The position numbers and the translations under genes were made by a program. This document shows positions 46,313 through 53,978 of a DNA stretch of 64,000 bases, piece by piece; the first letter of the stretch is position 1; each line of letters starts with the position of its first letter. The stretch is taken from assembly GCF_014490785.1 (NCBI RefSeq), contig NZ_CP051488.1, positions 2,976,001 to 3,040,000 of the forward strand. Direction: 5' to 3'. This DNA comes from Kosakonia sp. SMBL-WEM22 (lineage in GTDB: Bacteria; Pseudomonadota; Gammaproteobacteria; Enterobacterales; Enterobacteriaceae). The notes under the pieces are model-generated. The model was given only the letters and a program-made list of their open reading frames with translations. It searched no databases and was not told the origin of the DNA.

Positions 46313-46754
46313 TCACCACGCCTCATCTTCTGGAATATTTTTCCCCACAAAAGTTTCCAGATCTGGTTCAAGAAAGCTCTCCTCCCCATTCTCCAGGTCA
46401 CCAAAAATACACCGCTCCGTCATCAGCGCCAACACAATATGGGAACCCACCTCCGTCAATTGCGAATGGAATAAAATTCGCGGGCAGGATTTTTTTGTCG
46501 AAGACTAACGTTTGATAATAGTCATCCACTGTTAATAACCCAGCGTCTTTTACATGTAAAACAGGCAGGAAGTATTTAATATCATTTTCGTAATGCGTGC
46601 TTTGATAAACGCGTCGTTTATCTGCCAGTATTCCACCATTGGTAACGAGCCATAGAGACTTTAAGGTTTCGGGGAAAGAAACTCCTAATGACTCTTCAAT
46701 TTTTTTTAGCTCTTCAGCAGAGACCGCAGGCGATGTTTCTGTCAATTTAGCCAT
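46313..46754 (-). pseudogene. SMI1/KNR4-family immunity gene, frameshifted near its end
   Basis: The start at 46754 gives MAKLTETSPAVSAEELKKIE with SUKH features (LGVSFPETLKSLWLVTNGG, FIPFAIDGGGFPYCVG). The frame ends at VYFW, but one base over it continues GDLENGEESFLEPDLETFVG to TGA at 46315-46313, the usual SUKH tail. The shift is at a T5 run near 46406. It follows a WHH-type Rhs tip, so it is that toxin's immunity. The truncated form may still act. Confidence 0.7.
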
Positions 46755-46765
46755 GATCTTGTTAC

Positions 46766-47730
46766 CTATTGGCAATGTTTAGGGATACGGCCTCTCAGCC
46801 AACCTTTACTATGTGCTACTTTTATTGCTTCAGGTGAGCCATACTTCACACTAAAATGTTTTTCAAATTGGAATACTGAACCTTTATGCGGGAAAGAGGC
46901 TTTACATGCTTCAGTAGTAACTAATTGCATTGTTGATTTGCCTGTTTCTGGATCAAAATCGTCAACGTGATGCCATGTATAGTCTTTCGCATCAGCTTCA
47001 CTTATACCTGCTAATTTGTAAGCTTCTGCGAAATCTCTTGCCTTTGCCCCCTGAAGTGTGACTTCAACAATATTGCGTTGTGAACCCGTTAATGGATAGA
47101 GAGATGGACTTCCGCTGAAATCTACACCACTTAATGCCAGACCCAGAGGATCTATCCATACTATAGGATTAAGCGCGTAGTTGTATAAATTCAAGTTTCC
47201 ACCCTCAAGCCCAATCGGGTCCTGAACCGTAACCGTCCGGCCTGCGGGTCGTAGTGCAGCCAGGAGAGCTGCTGCCCGCCGGAGAGGGCCATATTTGTCA
47301 GATTGCCCCGCGCATCCCATGCATAGCTGAGTTCGCGGTTAACATCAGATTCGCTTACCAGATGACCTGCCGCATCGTGGGTAAAGACGATTTCATCCCC
47401 CTCAATGCCCGGGGCAACACCTTCAGCCGTCGGGGTGCGCCGGATACAGGTGCCCAGGCCGTTCTGGTCATGCATATAGCGGTACTCCGCATGGCAGGAG
47501 GTGCGCCCGGTCAGCAGACCGCTGTCGTCATACATGAACTGCTGTCAATGGCGGGCGATACCGCCAACTGCGGCAGGCCTGCCGTTTTCCTGAAGCCTAG
47601 AACGCCCCGATCATCTCACATCATCAGGGGCGAGGTGTCGTCCGGGCGGGTTTCACTGAGCGGGTGGCCGGTTTCGTCGTATGTGAAGCGGTATTTTCCA
47701 CCGATGCCGTTAAAGAAGTCTTTAGGATTA
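46766..47730 (-). pseudogene. Rhs element fragment 3 with WHH-type nuclease tip
   Basis: Rhs core parts (KYRFTYDETGHPLSETRPDD, DQNGLGTCIRRTPTAEGVAP, HDAAGHLVSESDVNRELSYA) run to GGQQLSWLHY and then jump straight to DPQAGR, skipping most of the C-terminal core. After a one-base shift follow VQDPIGLEGGNLNLYNYALN and an intact tip with DYTWHHVDDFDPETGKSTMQ, a WHH nuclease motif. The tip ends IPKHCQ*. The core deletion and frameshift disable the parent, but the tip is complete. Confidence 0.75.
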
Positions 47731-47755
47731 TGAAAATTTATGCTGCCCCCCAATC

Positions 47756-48313
47756 TCAGGTTGTGGGGATCTCAACGGAGAAATCGAAGCCAAGTAACCC
47801 AGCTTCTTCCACTCTGCGTTTGAATGCCTCTGTCACAAAGACACGGCTGATATCCTCTTCAATAGAAAAAAGGTACTCATCAGTGATGTTATCTGCTTTA
47901 AGTACTGGTTTTTCAATAATGAGGCCACGCTCTGTTTCACGAAATAAAGAATTCTCCCGATCGAAGCAACCTGACAGCGCTCTGGTTGGGTAATAGCCAG
48001 AAAATGCCTTCTTTTTGCTATCAGTGATGACAGGGAGAACCTGCCCTCCAGGAAGGAAAATATCTCCCAGCTTATCTAAAGCAATATCACTCAGCACATA
48101 GAATGGAGACAAAAAACTTGATATATCAGATTGATAGTTTTTCTTTCCAGTGTCGCTTTTTTTAAGCTCTAACTGCACTGGACCCAGCCCCTTGAACGCT
48201 TTCCATTTCTGAGCCATAGACAGGCCCATGATGCTGTCACTATCGTCATTATCTGCTTCAATAAAAACAGAAAAATCCACAAAATTGGATTTTAACCGGA
48301 ATATTTTGCTCAT
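47756..48313 (-). CDS. Immunity protein of the Imm11/DUF1629-like type
   Basis: A 185-residue intact frame. The pattern FYVLSDIALDKLGDIFLPGG, VLPVITDSKKKAFSGYY and C-terminal VFVTEAFKRRVEEAGLLGFD fits the DUF1629/Imm11-like family, common next to Rhs toxins. Its ATG overlaps the stop of a toxin-tip remnant (48310-48501). The match is from memory. Confidence 0.65.
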   Translation of the reverse strand: MSKIFRLKSNFVDFSVFIEADNDDSDSIMGLSMAQKWKAFKGLGPVQLELKKSDTGKKNYQSDISSFLSPFYVLSDIALDKLGDIFLPGGQVLPVITDSKKKAFSGYYPTRALSGCFDRENSLFRETERGLIIEKPVLKADNITDEYLFSIEEDISRVFVTEAFKRRVEEAGLLGFDFSVEIPTT

Positions 48314-48501
48314 AAACTTCCCAAAACTGTTTTCCAGTCTGCATTACTGCAAGCAGAAGAAAGTATGTCTCTCATGTTATCAAGTTCAGACAACACCTCA
48401 CTTCTCCCGCCGATAACATCAGCTCTCAGGATTCGTTCGTTCAGGGTGCAGTTTGAATATCGAAAATTATAGCACGTCAAGGGTGTTTTTTGACCTTTCA
48501 A
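48310..48501 (-). pseudogene. Toxin-tip remnant upstream of the Imm11-like gene
   Basis: The frame LNERILRADVIGGRSEVLSE then LDNMRDILSSACSNADWKTV ends overlapping the immunity ATG. Upstream, no Rhs core remains; the sequence passes straight into the ColE1-type origin. It is a short remnant, and the activity is unknown. Confidence 0.45.
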
Positions 48502-48861
48502 CTTTAGCTGGCCTCAGCCGACGAAACTTACCGGAAGCCGGTATCCGGTTGCTTTTCCATATATAATCACCTGTCAGATTGATGTGTGTTCCGACCCTGT
48601 TGTTTAACCGGATACCTGACCGCCTTTCTCCTTTGCGGGAAGTGTGGCGCTTTCTCATAGCTCACACCTTAGGTATCTCGGCTCGATGTAGGTCGTTCGC
48701 TCCAGGCTGGGCTGTATGCCCCCCCCGTTCAGCCCGACCGCTGCGCCTGTTCCGGTAACTGTTACTTGAGTACAACCCGGTACCACGACAAAGCGCCACT
48801 GGCAGCGGCCACTGATAACTGGATTCACGGAGCAGAGAAGCAGAGTGCTTCTACAGAGCTC

Positions 48862-48891
48862 TTGAAGTGGTGGCCTGACTGCGGCTACACT
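48862..48891 (+). promoter_or_regulatory. RNA I promoter of the ColE1-type region
   Basis: TTGAAG (48862-48867) and TACACT (48886-48891) match the RNA I promoter of ColE1 plasmids, including the spacer GTGGTGGCCTGACTGCGGC with few changes. Confidence 0.82.
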
Positions 48892-48897
48892 GGAAGG

Positions 48898-49000
48898 ACA
48901 GTTTAGGTATCTGCGCTCCGTGAAAGCCAGTTACCCGGTTAAGCAGTTCCCCAACTGGCTTAACCTTCGATCAAACCGCCTCCCCAGGTGGTTTTTTTTG
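48898..49000 (+). ncRNA. RNA I antisense regulator of ColE1-type replication
   Basis: ACAGTTTAGGTATCTGCGCT begins the ~103-nt antisense RNA. Stem-loops are visible: GGTTAAGC...GCTTAACC around a CCCC loop, and the terminator ACCGCCTCCCCAGGTGGT followed by T8. RNA I pairs with RNA II to stop primer formation and sets plasmid copy number. It is complete in sequence although located in the chromosome. Confidence 0.83.
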
Positions 49001-49065
49001 TTTTCAGAGCAGGAGATTACGCCCACTGAAAAGGATCTCAAGAGGATCATTAATCCTCTGTGTGA

Positions 49066-49362
49066 TTACATGACTCGCATTACGAATAAAAAAACGGCAA
49101 AAACGGCAAGAACAATAGAAGTTACTCTCCATCTTTTTCCGTGAAAGAAATAGAATGATATAGACTGAAGAAGCAATATTAAAAATAACGCGGCCGCGCC
49201 AACCTCATTACCACTACCATTACCATTATCAACAAAGCTTCCTTCTGGGATTGACGGATCCATATCATAAATAAGAGAATATTTATCCTCTGTTGCAATA
49301 AACATTGCAATAACAAGCAACACAAAAACAAAAACTGAAAACACCTTAATAAACAACCTCAT
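49066..49362 (-). CDS. Small membrane protein, possible immunity to the adjacent lysozyme-like effector
   Basis: A 98-residue protein with an N-terminal hydrophobic helix (FIKVFSVFVFVLLVIAMFIA), a periplasmic-type loop and two further hydrophobic segments. It starts one base after the stop of the muramidase-like gene. A membrane or periplasmic partner is the expected location for immunity to a cell-wall enzyme. The role is inferred. Confidence 0.6.
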   Translation of the reverse strand: MRLFIKVFSVFVFVLLVIAMFIATEDKYSLIYDMDPSIPEGSFVDNGNGSGNEVGAAALFLILLLQSISFYFFHGKRWRVTSIVLAVFAVFLFVMRVM

Positions 49363-49363
49363 C

Positions 49364-50035
49364 CTACCTCCAAAGCAACTTATTAAAATACACCCAATTT
49401 CTAACTATGAAATCACCATAGCGACTATCTTTCTTTATGCTCTCCAGTGTGGAGGTTATTCCTCTGTTATATCTTGCACCTATAATCCGAATATCATCAG
49501 GAGTTAATGGATCAGGTAATTTATCAAAATTAGCCAACTGCCTTAGATGCATCGCAGCAAGATTAATATTATATGTATCTTTCTCAAGGCAAACAGAAAG
49601 CGCTCTGATCTCAGGAACACTCATCTTATCGGTATCCAGTCCCATGGTCCTCGCAGCAGTCCTAAGCTGCATACTGACAAAACCGAATGATGTCCTTTCC
49701 GGTTTTGGCATAATAGAAAAATGCTTATCGATAAAATCCGGACCACTATGATCAATAACCCTAAGTTCAAAAGCATATCGGTCAACTACATTTGGATCTC
49801 CACCAACTTCAATCCAACAGACTCCGGCTAACAATTCAGGCGGTAATTTATTCATCATGGCAGCACTTTTTATTAAGCGCCGATGGTTAATAACCCATGA
49901 ATCCTTAAAACCTCTGGCAAACTTCCGCCCACCACCAAAACGTTCTGGAATTACCTTCCATTTAAAAACATCCATAAACGTCCATGATGGCGACTGACTC
50001 ATCCCTTTGCACTGAGAAAAATCTCGCACATCCAT
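49364..50035 (-). CDS. Lysozyme-like (SLT/GH23-type) peptidoglycan hydrolase, probable antibacterial effector
   Basis: A 223-residue protein without signal peptide. It shows the ordered motifs of lytic transglycosylase folds: WIEVGG with putative catalytic Glu76, SFGFVSMQ (116-123, like S-GLMQ), NINLAAMHL (156-164) and ARYNRG (187-192, like AYNAG). Lack of a secretion signal and a membrane partner downstream suggest a type VI delivered effector or bacteriocin. Its closeness to the ColE1-type origin would also fit plasmid-borne bacteriocin origin. Confidence 0.65.
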   Translation of the reverse strand: MDVRDFSQCKGMSQSPSWTFMDVFKWKVIPERFGGGRKFARGFKDSWVINHRRLIKSAAMMNKLPPELLAGVCWIEVGGDPNVVDRYAFELRVIDHSGPDFIDKHFSIMPKPERTSFGFVSMQLRTAARTMGLDTDKMSVPEIRALSVCLEKDTYNINLAAMHLRQLANFDKLPDPLTPDDIRIIGARYNRGITSTLESIKKDSRYGDFIVRNWVYFNKLLWR

Positions 50036-50056
50036 ATAAACCTCCCTTTAAATAAA

Positions 50057-50340
50057 CTAATTCTTATTATGCCTTAGCCGATGAACCATAGCCTTATCTA
50101 ATGCTTTCTGTTCTATTGTGACCTGACCACATGGATTTCCGTCTAACCCATAGCGTACATTGTTTTTACAAAGCGCTTTATGATATCTGAAACGATATAT
50201 ACATTGGCGCAAACACTCCCTTAACTGCTGTTCAGTAAAGGGCAATGATATGGTGGTACACTCAGCACTCATATCAGCCAGAATCCCCTCTTTAAGCAGT
50301 TTTGGATGACTGAAGTCGAAACACTCGCCAAAGCCCCCCT
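50057..50340 (-). pseudogene. Truncated ProQ/FinO-domain protein
   Basis: The minus frame contains FDFSHPKLLKEGILADMSAE, TEQQLRECLRQCIYRFRYHK and YGLDGNPCGQVTIEQKALDK. This is the C-terminal two thirds of a ProQ/FinO RNA-chaperone domain (compare PLKIGI, LR-ALR-YT-RYLK, DLDG-P-G-VT). The N-terminus is missing; an internal ATG at 50272 could yield 71 residues. FinO-like genes are typical of plasmids. Confidence 0.6.
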
Positions 50341-50620
50341 CCAGAAAAGGTACGGTGGAAGACCTCTATCACCCGGATGCGCCATTATAGTAAATCATAC
50401 GGAATTGAATATCCTGAAACTTCTGGCCTCCAGAGATGACGTTAACTGGACCTGGTACAATCTTGATCGGGCTATGAGCATCAAAAAAATGGATGGCATT
50501 GATAACGTCGCAAGGCTTGTCGAAAATTTGTCTAAAGCAGGTCTGGTCGATATAGTCCCAAGCGGAACATCATCCGGAATGGACTACTACTGCGTATCGG
50601 CACAAGCCACCAGTTACTGA
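50306..50620 (+). CDS. Hypothetical winged-helix-like protein (104 aa)
   Basis: The frame shows a helical core TELNILKLLASRDDVNWTWY and VARLVENLSKAGLVDIVPSG resembling a winged helix-turn-helix DNA-binding fold. The 5' part overlaps the ProQ/FinO remnant on the other strand and has no strong ribosome site, so the start is uncertain. A GC-rich hairpin (CCGGG...CCCGG, ~50711-50726) follows and may terminate it. Confidence 0.5.
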   Translation: MTEVETLAKAPLQKRYGGRPLSPGCAIIVNHTELNILKLLASRDDVNWTWYNLDRAMSIKKMDGIDNVARLVENLSKAGLVDIVPSGTSSGMDYYCVSAQATSY

Positions 50621-50854
50621 ACAGAGTCAGTTAGCAACACTTGGGCGATTTACTATAACATCCCTTGGGCGCACCGCTAAAAACGCCTCAGCGCCACTCT
50701 GACGAGTCCGGGCCAAAACCCGGCCTTTTCCCCGCACGAAACCGCAAAAATCTGCCCTGATAACTTTTACGCATCTGCATGACTATGCACGAAGGTGAAC
50801 GGCAGACGGTTACAGCGTAAAGGTGCGGTGAATGCCCCGAAACGGGCGTTCTAA

Positions 50855-50962
50855 TCACGCAAAACTGCTTTGCCAGATAAAGATCAACGCTGGGGCGATG
50901 TTAAGCAGCGAGCCGATGATACTTCGCACCACGTTAACGTGGCTTAAAAATTCAAAGTCCAT
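50855..50962 (-). CDS. Small membrane peptide (35 aa), type I toxin-like
   Basis: The ATG at 50962 is preceded by GGAGGG. The peptide has a single hydrophobic segment (RSIIGSLLNIAPALIFIW). A GCCCGTTTCGGGGC hairpin lies downstream near 50837. Size, strong ribosome site and membrane span resemble TisB/ZorO-type toxins, but I recognise no exact family and have not identified an antisense RNA. Confidence 0.45.
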   Translation of the reverse strand: MDFEFLSHVNVVRSIIGSLLNIAPALIFIWQSSFA

Positions 50963-51221
50963 GTAACCCTCCACTAAAAAAGGACGATGCGTGATGGCCA
51001 GTTGACTATCACGACAATATTTAGTGAAAAAAATTTAAGCCTTTTACATGAACCATTGAGCTGAAAGCACAGCTACTGAAACGGTGAACGGGCGCGAAAT
51101 TTTTTCGTGTTCGTGAAACGTTGGCGGGGTGTCGGGGCGCAGCCATGACGAAGTGTTTTGGGTATCGACTGGTTGGGGCGGTACTCCAAAAACACATCTT
51201 GTCCCGCTTGTTTTGCCCGCG

Positions 51222-51422
51222 TCAGTTACTGTTCGCCCGCTTCTGGTAATGAGCCAGTATCTCAGCACGGCCTTCGTCGTAGGTGATCTCTCCGGAAAGA
51301 ATGCGTACCTTTACGGACTCATAAAGCTGGGTTCCGGACGGGTCCATACCGTCAAGTCTGAGAGAGGCCTCAGCTTTACGGAACCCAGTTAAGCGAAGTT
51401 GCAGTGTCCGATCATCAATCAT
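51222..51422 (-). CDS. VbhA-family antitoxin (orphan)
   Basis: A 66-residue helical protein with the Fic-inhibition motif pattern [S/T]xxxE/D-G: AEASLRLDGMDPSG, followed by ILSGEITYDEGRAEILAHYQ. In VbhA/FicT-type pairs this antitoxin lies directly before the Fic AMP-transferase gene and blocks its ATP site. Here nothing like a Fic protein follows, so the toxin has been lost. AAGGA precedes the ATG. Confidence 0.65.
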   Translation of the reverse strand: MIDDRTLQLRLTGFRKAEASLRLDGMDPSGTQLYESVKVRILSGEITYDEGRAEILAHYQKRANSN

Positions 51423-51514
51423 GGGTTTTCCTTTGAGCAGTCATGCGAATAAGGCAGGCGTAAAGTGAGCCCACTTTACATGTCCTGCCCGGAGGTTGAA
51501 TCGCCACAGGTAAT

Positions 51515-52290
51515 CTAGACACTTCCGGGCCGTTTATAATAGTGGTTTTCATATTCTGCCGGTGACATCTGATCGCTAGAACCATGCCGACGCCTACTGT
51601 TATAAAACATTTCGATGTAATCAAAAATATCGCTGCGGGCTTCTTCCCGCGTTCCGTAGATCTTTTTCTTTATCCGCTCACGCTTCAGCAACTGGAAAAA
51701 GCTTTCTGCAACCGCATTATCGTGGCAGTTACCGCGACGGCTCATACTGCCCTCCAGGCCGTGTGATTTCAGGAACGACAGCCACTCATTGCTTGTGCAC
51801 TGACTGCCCTGGTCAGAATAAACCAGCAGCTGTTTTTGGGGATTACGCCGCCATACAGCCATCAGCAGTGCGTTCAGGACAATGTCCTTTGTCATCCGGG
51901 ATTGCATTGACCAGCCAATAATTTTGCGTGAGAAAAGATCAACTACCACGGCAAGATACAGCCAGCCTTCGTGGGTCCTGATGTCAGTTATGTCCGTTAC
52001 CCAACGCTCATCCGGAGCATCCGGATTGAGCTGTCGCCGGAGCCTGTTGGGCGACACGATACTGGCCTCGCCTTTATGTATCCGCGGGCTCCGGTAGCCG
52101 ACCTGAGCCTTTATTCCGGCACGTTTCATCAGTCGCCAGACTCTGTTGACTCCGCACAGTTGCCCGGTATCCCGCAGATCCAGATGGCTCTTGCGATAAC
52201 CATAGACGCATCCCGACTCCAGCCAGAACTGTTTAATCTTTCCTGTCAGTCTCAGGTCTGTCTGATGGCGTTGTGAATGCGGTTCCTGAA
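51515..52290 (-). pseudogene. IS3-family transposase OrfB, disrupted N-terminus
   Basis: The main frame carries the DDE integrase core: ERWVTDITDIRTHEGWLYLA (first D), VYSDQGSQCTSNEWLSFL (second D) and HDNAVAESFFQLLKRE (E). C-terminus FYNSRRRHGSSDQMSPAEYE. Upstream the same frame has stops (in the CRV...HPSGFYA region near 52310), so no full OrfA-OrfB fusion can form. Confidence 0.8.
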
Positions 52291-52660
52291 GTCAGGCGTA
52301 AAAGCCACTGGGATGAACATCCGGCACCCGTCAGAGCAGGCGAACAGGCCAGCAACGTGTGTTGTCACGGATAAAGGCGTACCTCCGTCGGACAGCTTTG
52401 CGAAGTACGCCGCGGCTTTTTTTAATATGTCCCGTTCGTCGGTAGCCCGCTTCAGCTCTTTCTGGAGACGGCGGATCTCGGCCTGAGCATCTGACTGTTC
52501 TTTATGAGTGTAAGAATCCCGACCGTACTTCTTTATCCAGGCGTAAAGGCTGTGGGGGGATATCGCGACGTGTTGCCACGCTGGAAACAGAATGACCACG
52601 ATCAACAACTTGTTTGACTGCTTCAATTTTAAACTCTTCGGGATAACGCTTACCGCTCAT
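52252..52660 (-). pseudogene. IS3-family transposase OrfA, frameshifted
   Basis: MSGKRYPEEFKIEAVKQVVD begins at 52660 after GAGAGG, then a small deletion near 52560 shifts frame. The remainder SPHSLYAWIKKYGRDSYTHK and LQKELKRATDERDILKKAAA is the normal leucine-zipper part of OrfA. Confidence 0.8.
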
Positions 52661-52859
52661 GTGCACCTCTCTTTTAAGTCATCTTAAATGACTCTGAGGT
52701 GTGTGTTAAACCCGTGGCGATTCAGAAAAGGAAATACCTAGACCTTGATAGAAACATCCCCCAATAATAAAATATTGGAGTCAGGTAAACAGGTAGGCAG
52801 AACTCAAAGTGAGTATAACGAAGTTACTCATTTTAATATTCGTTAATGGTGAATGGCAT

Positions 52860-53192
52860 ATGAAATGTATATCCGTACCTACTAGCATTGAGGCTATGTC
52901 CCGGCTTGATTATGAGGCATATATTGATGGTGACCTGGTCGATGCAAGCATCACCGATGAAGATTACATCTCAATTGTGAAGCTGGGATTGGTTACTTCA
53001 CTTAATGAATTATTGGACATAAATATCGATGATTATGAAGATGAGAAAATTGTAGGTATTGATGCCCTTACCCAAGCAAAATTGATTATCGAAAATATTT
53101 TCATTTCAAGTGAAAGTACAGCGGTTAATATCTTCTTGTCTCAAGTGAATAACGCTATAAAATATAAAACTGGTGTCTTCTTCTACTTCTGA
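52860..53192 (+). CDS. Hypothetical acidic protein (110 aa), immunity-like
   Basis: The internal ATG at 52860 gives MKCISVPTSIEAMSRLDYEA, an acidic soluble protein (DYEDEKIVGIDALTQAKLII). An upstream in-frame start at 52809 would add a hydrophobic leader. No family is recognised. Its acidity and AT-rich composition resemble the immunity genes nearby, but no toxin is attached. Confidence 0.45.
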   Translation: MKCISVPTSIEAMSRLDYEAYIDGDLVDASITDEDYISIVKLGLVTSLNELLDINIDDYEDEKIVGIDALTQAKLIIENIFISSESTAVNIFLSQVNNAIKYKTGVFFYF

Positions 53193-53305
53193 AAACGTTG
53201 GTTGACCCATAACATCATTTACCAGCATCGCCCCTGTTATTGGGACGGGGGCAGCATAACGAATGAACGCATGATCTAATTAACCATGACATCCCAGTCA
53301 CGAAA

Positions 53306-53707
53306 CTAGGCACCACATGCTGCTGGCGTTCCTTGGTGAAAAAACAGAGTCCACTGTCCTTCCTCTGAACACAACCAGCATGAGGAACGTAATGCAGGAC
53401 GGCTGCCGTCAGCATAAGACGTCCTGTAATGAAGCATGACGCAACCTCCCGCCATTTCGGTAAGCCGGAAATCGCTGCTGATAATAGCCGATGCCGTTTT
53501 CTCGCTTAACAGCGACGTGATCGTCTCTGAACGGTCAACCATCACGCCTGACCGGGTAATTTCGCGAAATTCCGGGTGAAGAAGCCGCTCAAGCCACTCG
53601 CGATCGTTGCGCCTGTCGCCCTGAAGGCTGCATTCAAGCAACCTGAGCTTTTCCAGAAGCATTCTGCTTATCCTCATGTGATTCTGTCGGACACTCTCTT
53701 TTAACAT
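53306..53707 (-). CDS. NTF2-like / DUF4440-family protein
   Basis: A 133-residue frame (possibly 123 from the ATG at 53677). The helical start then LERLLHPEFREITRSGVMVD and SDFRLTEMAGGCVMLHYRTS to QWTLFFHQGTP has the order and spacing of SnoaL/NTF2-like DUF4440 proteins. Activity is unknown. Confidence 0.6.
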   Translation of the reverse strand: MLKESVRQNHMRISRMLLEKLRLLECSLQGDRRNDREWLERLLHPEFREITRSGVMVDRSETITSLLSEKTASAIISSDFRLTEMAGGCVMLHYRTSYADGSRPALRSSCWLCSEEGQWTLFFHQGTPAACGA

Positions 53708-53978
53708 AACATCTCTTTGGCCGCACCCCCGTAAAGCCCCTCAGCGCCATTCTGCGGCTAACGGGCCGTTTCCGGTCCCTTTGACCTGTCCCCTGTGAAT
53801 CAACACAGGCTGTTTTTAGGGACTTCCGCTTCTGGCACTAATCAGACATGCGCTCAGGACAATGTCCGCTAAGAGCGAGAGGCGGACATTCGATTCGTGG
53901 CGAAACGCTATTTTTGTGATCCCAAACAAAAAAGCTTAAACACAGTGCCAAGTCATGCGAACCAAAAGGGTATCAGAG
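53708..53978. other. Intergenic region with repeated motifs
   Basis: No gene is seen. It contains a segment (ACATCTCTTTGGCCGCACCC...CTCAGCGCCATTCTG) similar to 50660-50705, and degenerate copies of the GTCCGC...GCGGAC palindrome (53824-53847 and 53863-53887). Confidence 0.5.

Larger units (their letters stand above)
48530..49045 (-). other. ColE1-type replication control region / RNA II primer (chromosomal relic)
   Basis: Read on the minus strand, the RNA II promoter TTGAGA (49041-49036), 16 bases, TAATCT (49019-49014) is followed by the primer sequence with blocks recognisable from pBR322/ColE1: ACCACTTCAAGAGCTCTGTA, CTGCCAGTGGCG, GCAGCGGTCGGGCTGAACGG with a G8 run, AGCGAACGACCTACAT, GAAAGCGCCACACTTCCCG and GTCAGGTATCCGGTTAAACA. 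The end near the DNA switch is shortened to TATATGGAAAAGCAACC. Start and end are estimates. Its presence among Rhs debris points to an integrated ColE1-like plasmid. Confidence 0.85.
51497..52724 (-). mobile_element. IS3-family insertion sequence, degenerate
   Basis: The ends TGAATCGCCACAGG (51497) and the reverse complement of CCCGTGGCGATTCA (to 52724) form imperfect terminal inverted repeats. OrfA starts at 52660 (MSGKRYPEEFKIEAVKQVVD) and is frameshifted near 52560. OrfB has a DDE-type integrase core. Size (~1.23 kb) and two-frame layout fit the IS3 group. No matching 3-bp target duplication is seen, so the insertion is old or rearranged. Confidence 0.85.

Noticed and set aside
39411..47730. 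Possible CRISPR or tandem repeat from recurring similar blocks
   Set aside because: The repeats are related Rhs core segments in protein-coding frame, not short direct repeats with spacers.
48920..49144. A 74-residue plus-strand frame
   Set aside because: It runs through the RNA I/RNA II sequence and into the opposing membrane-protein gene; it has no coding character.
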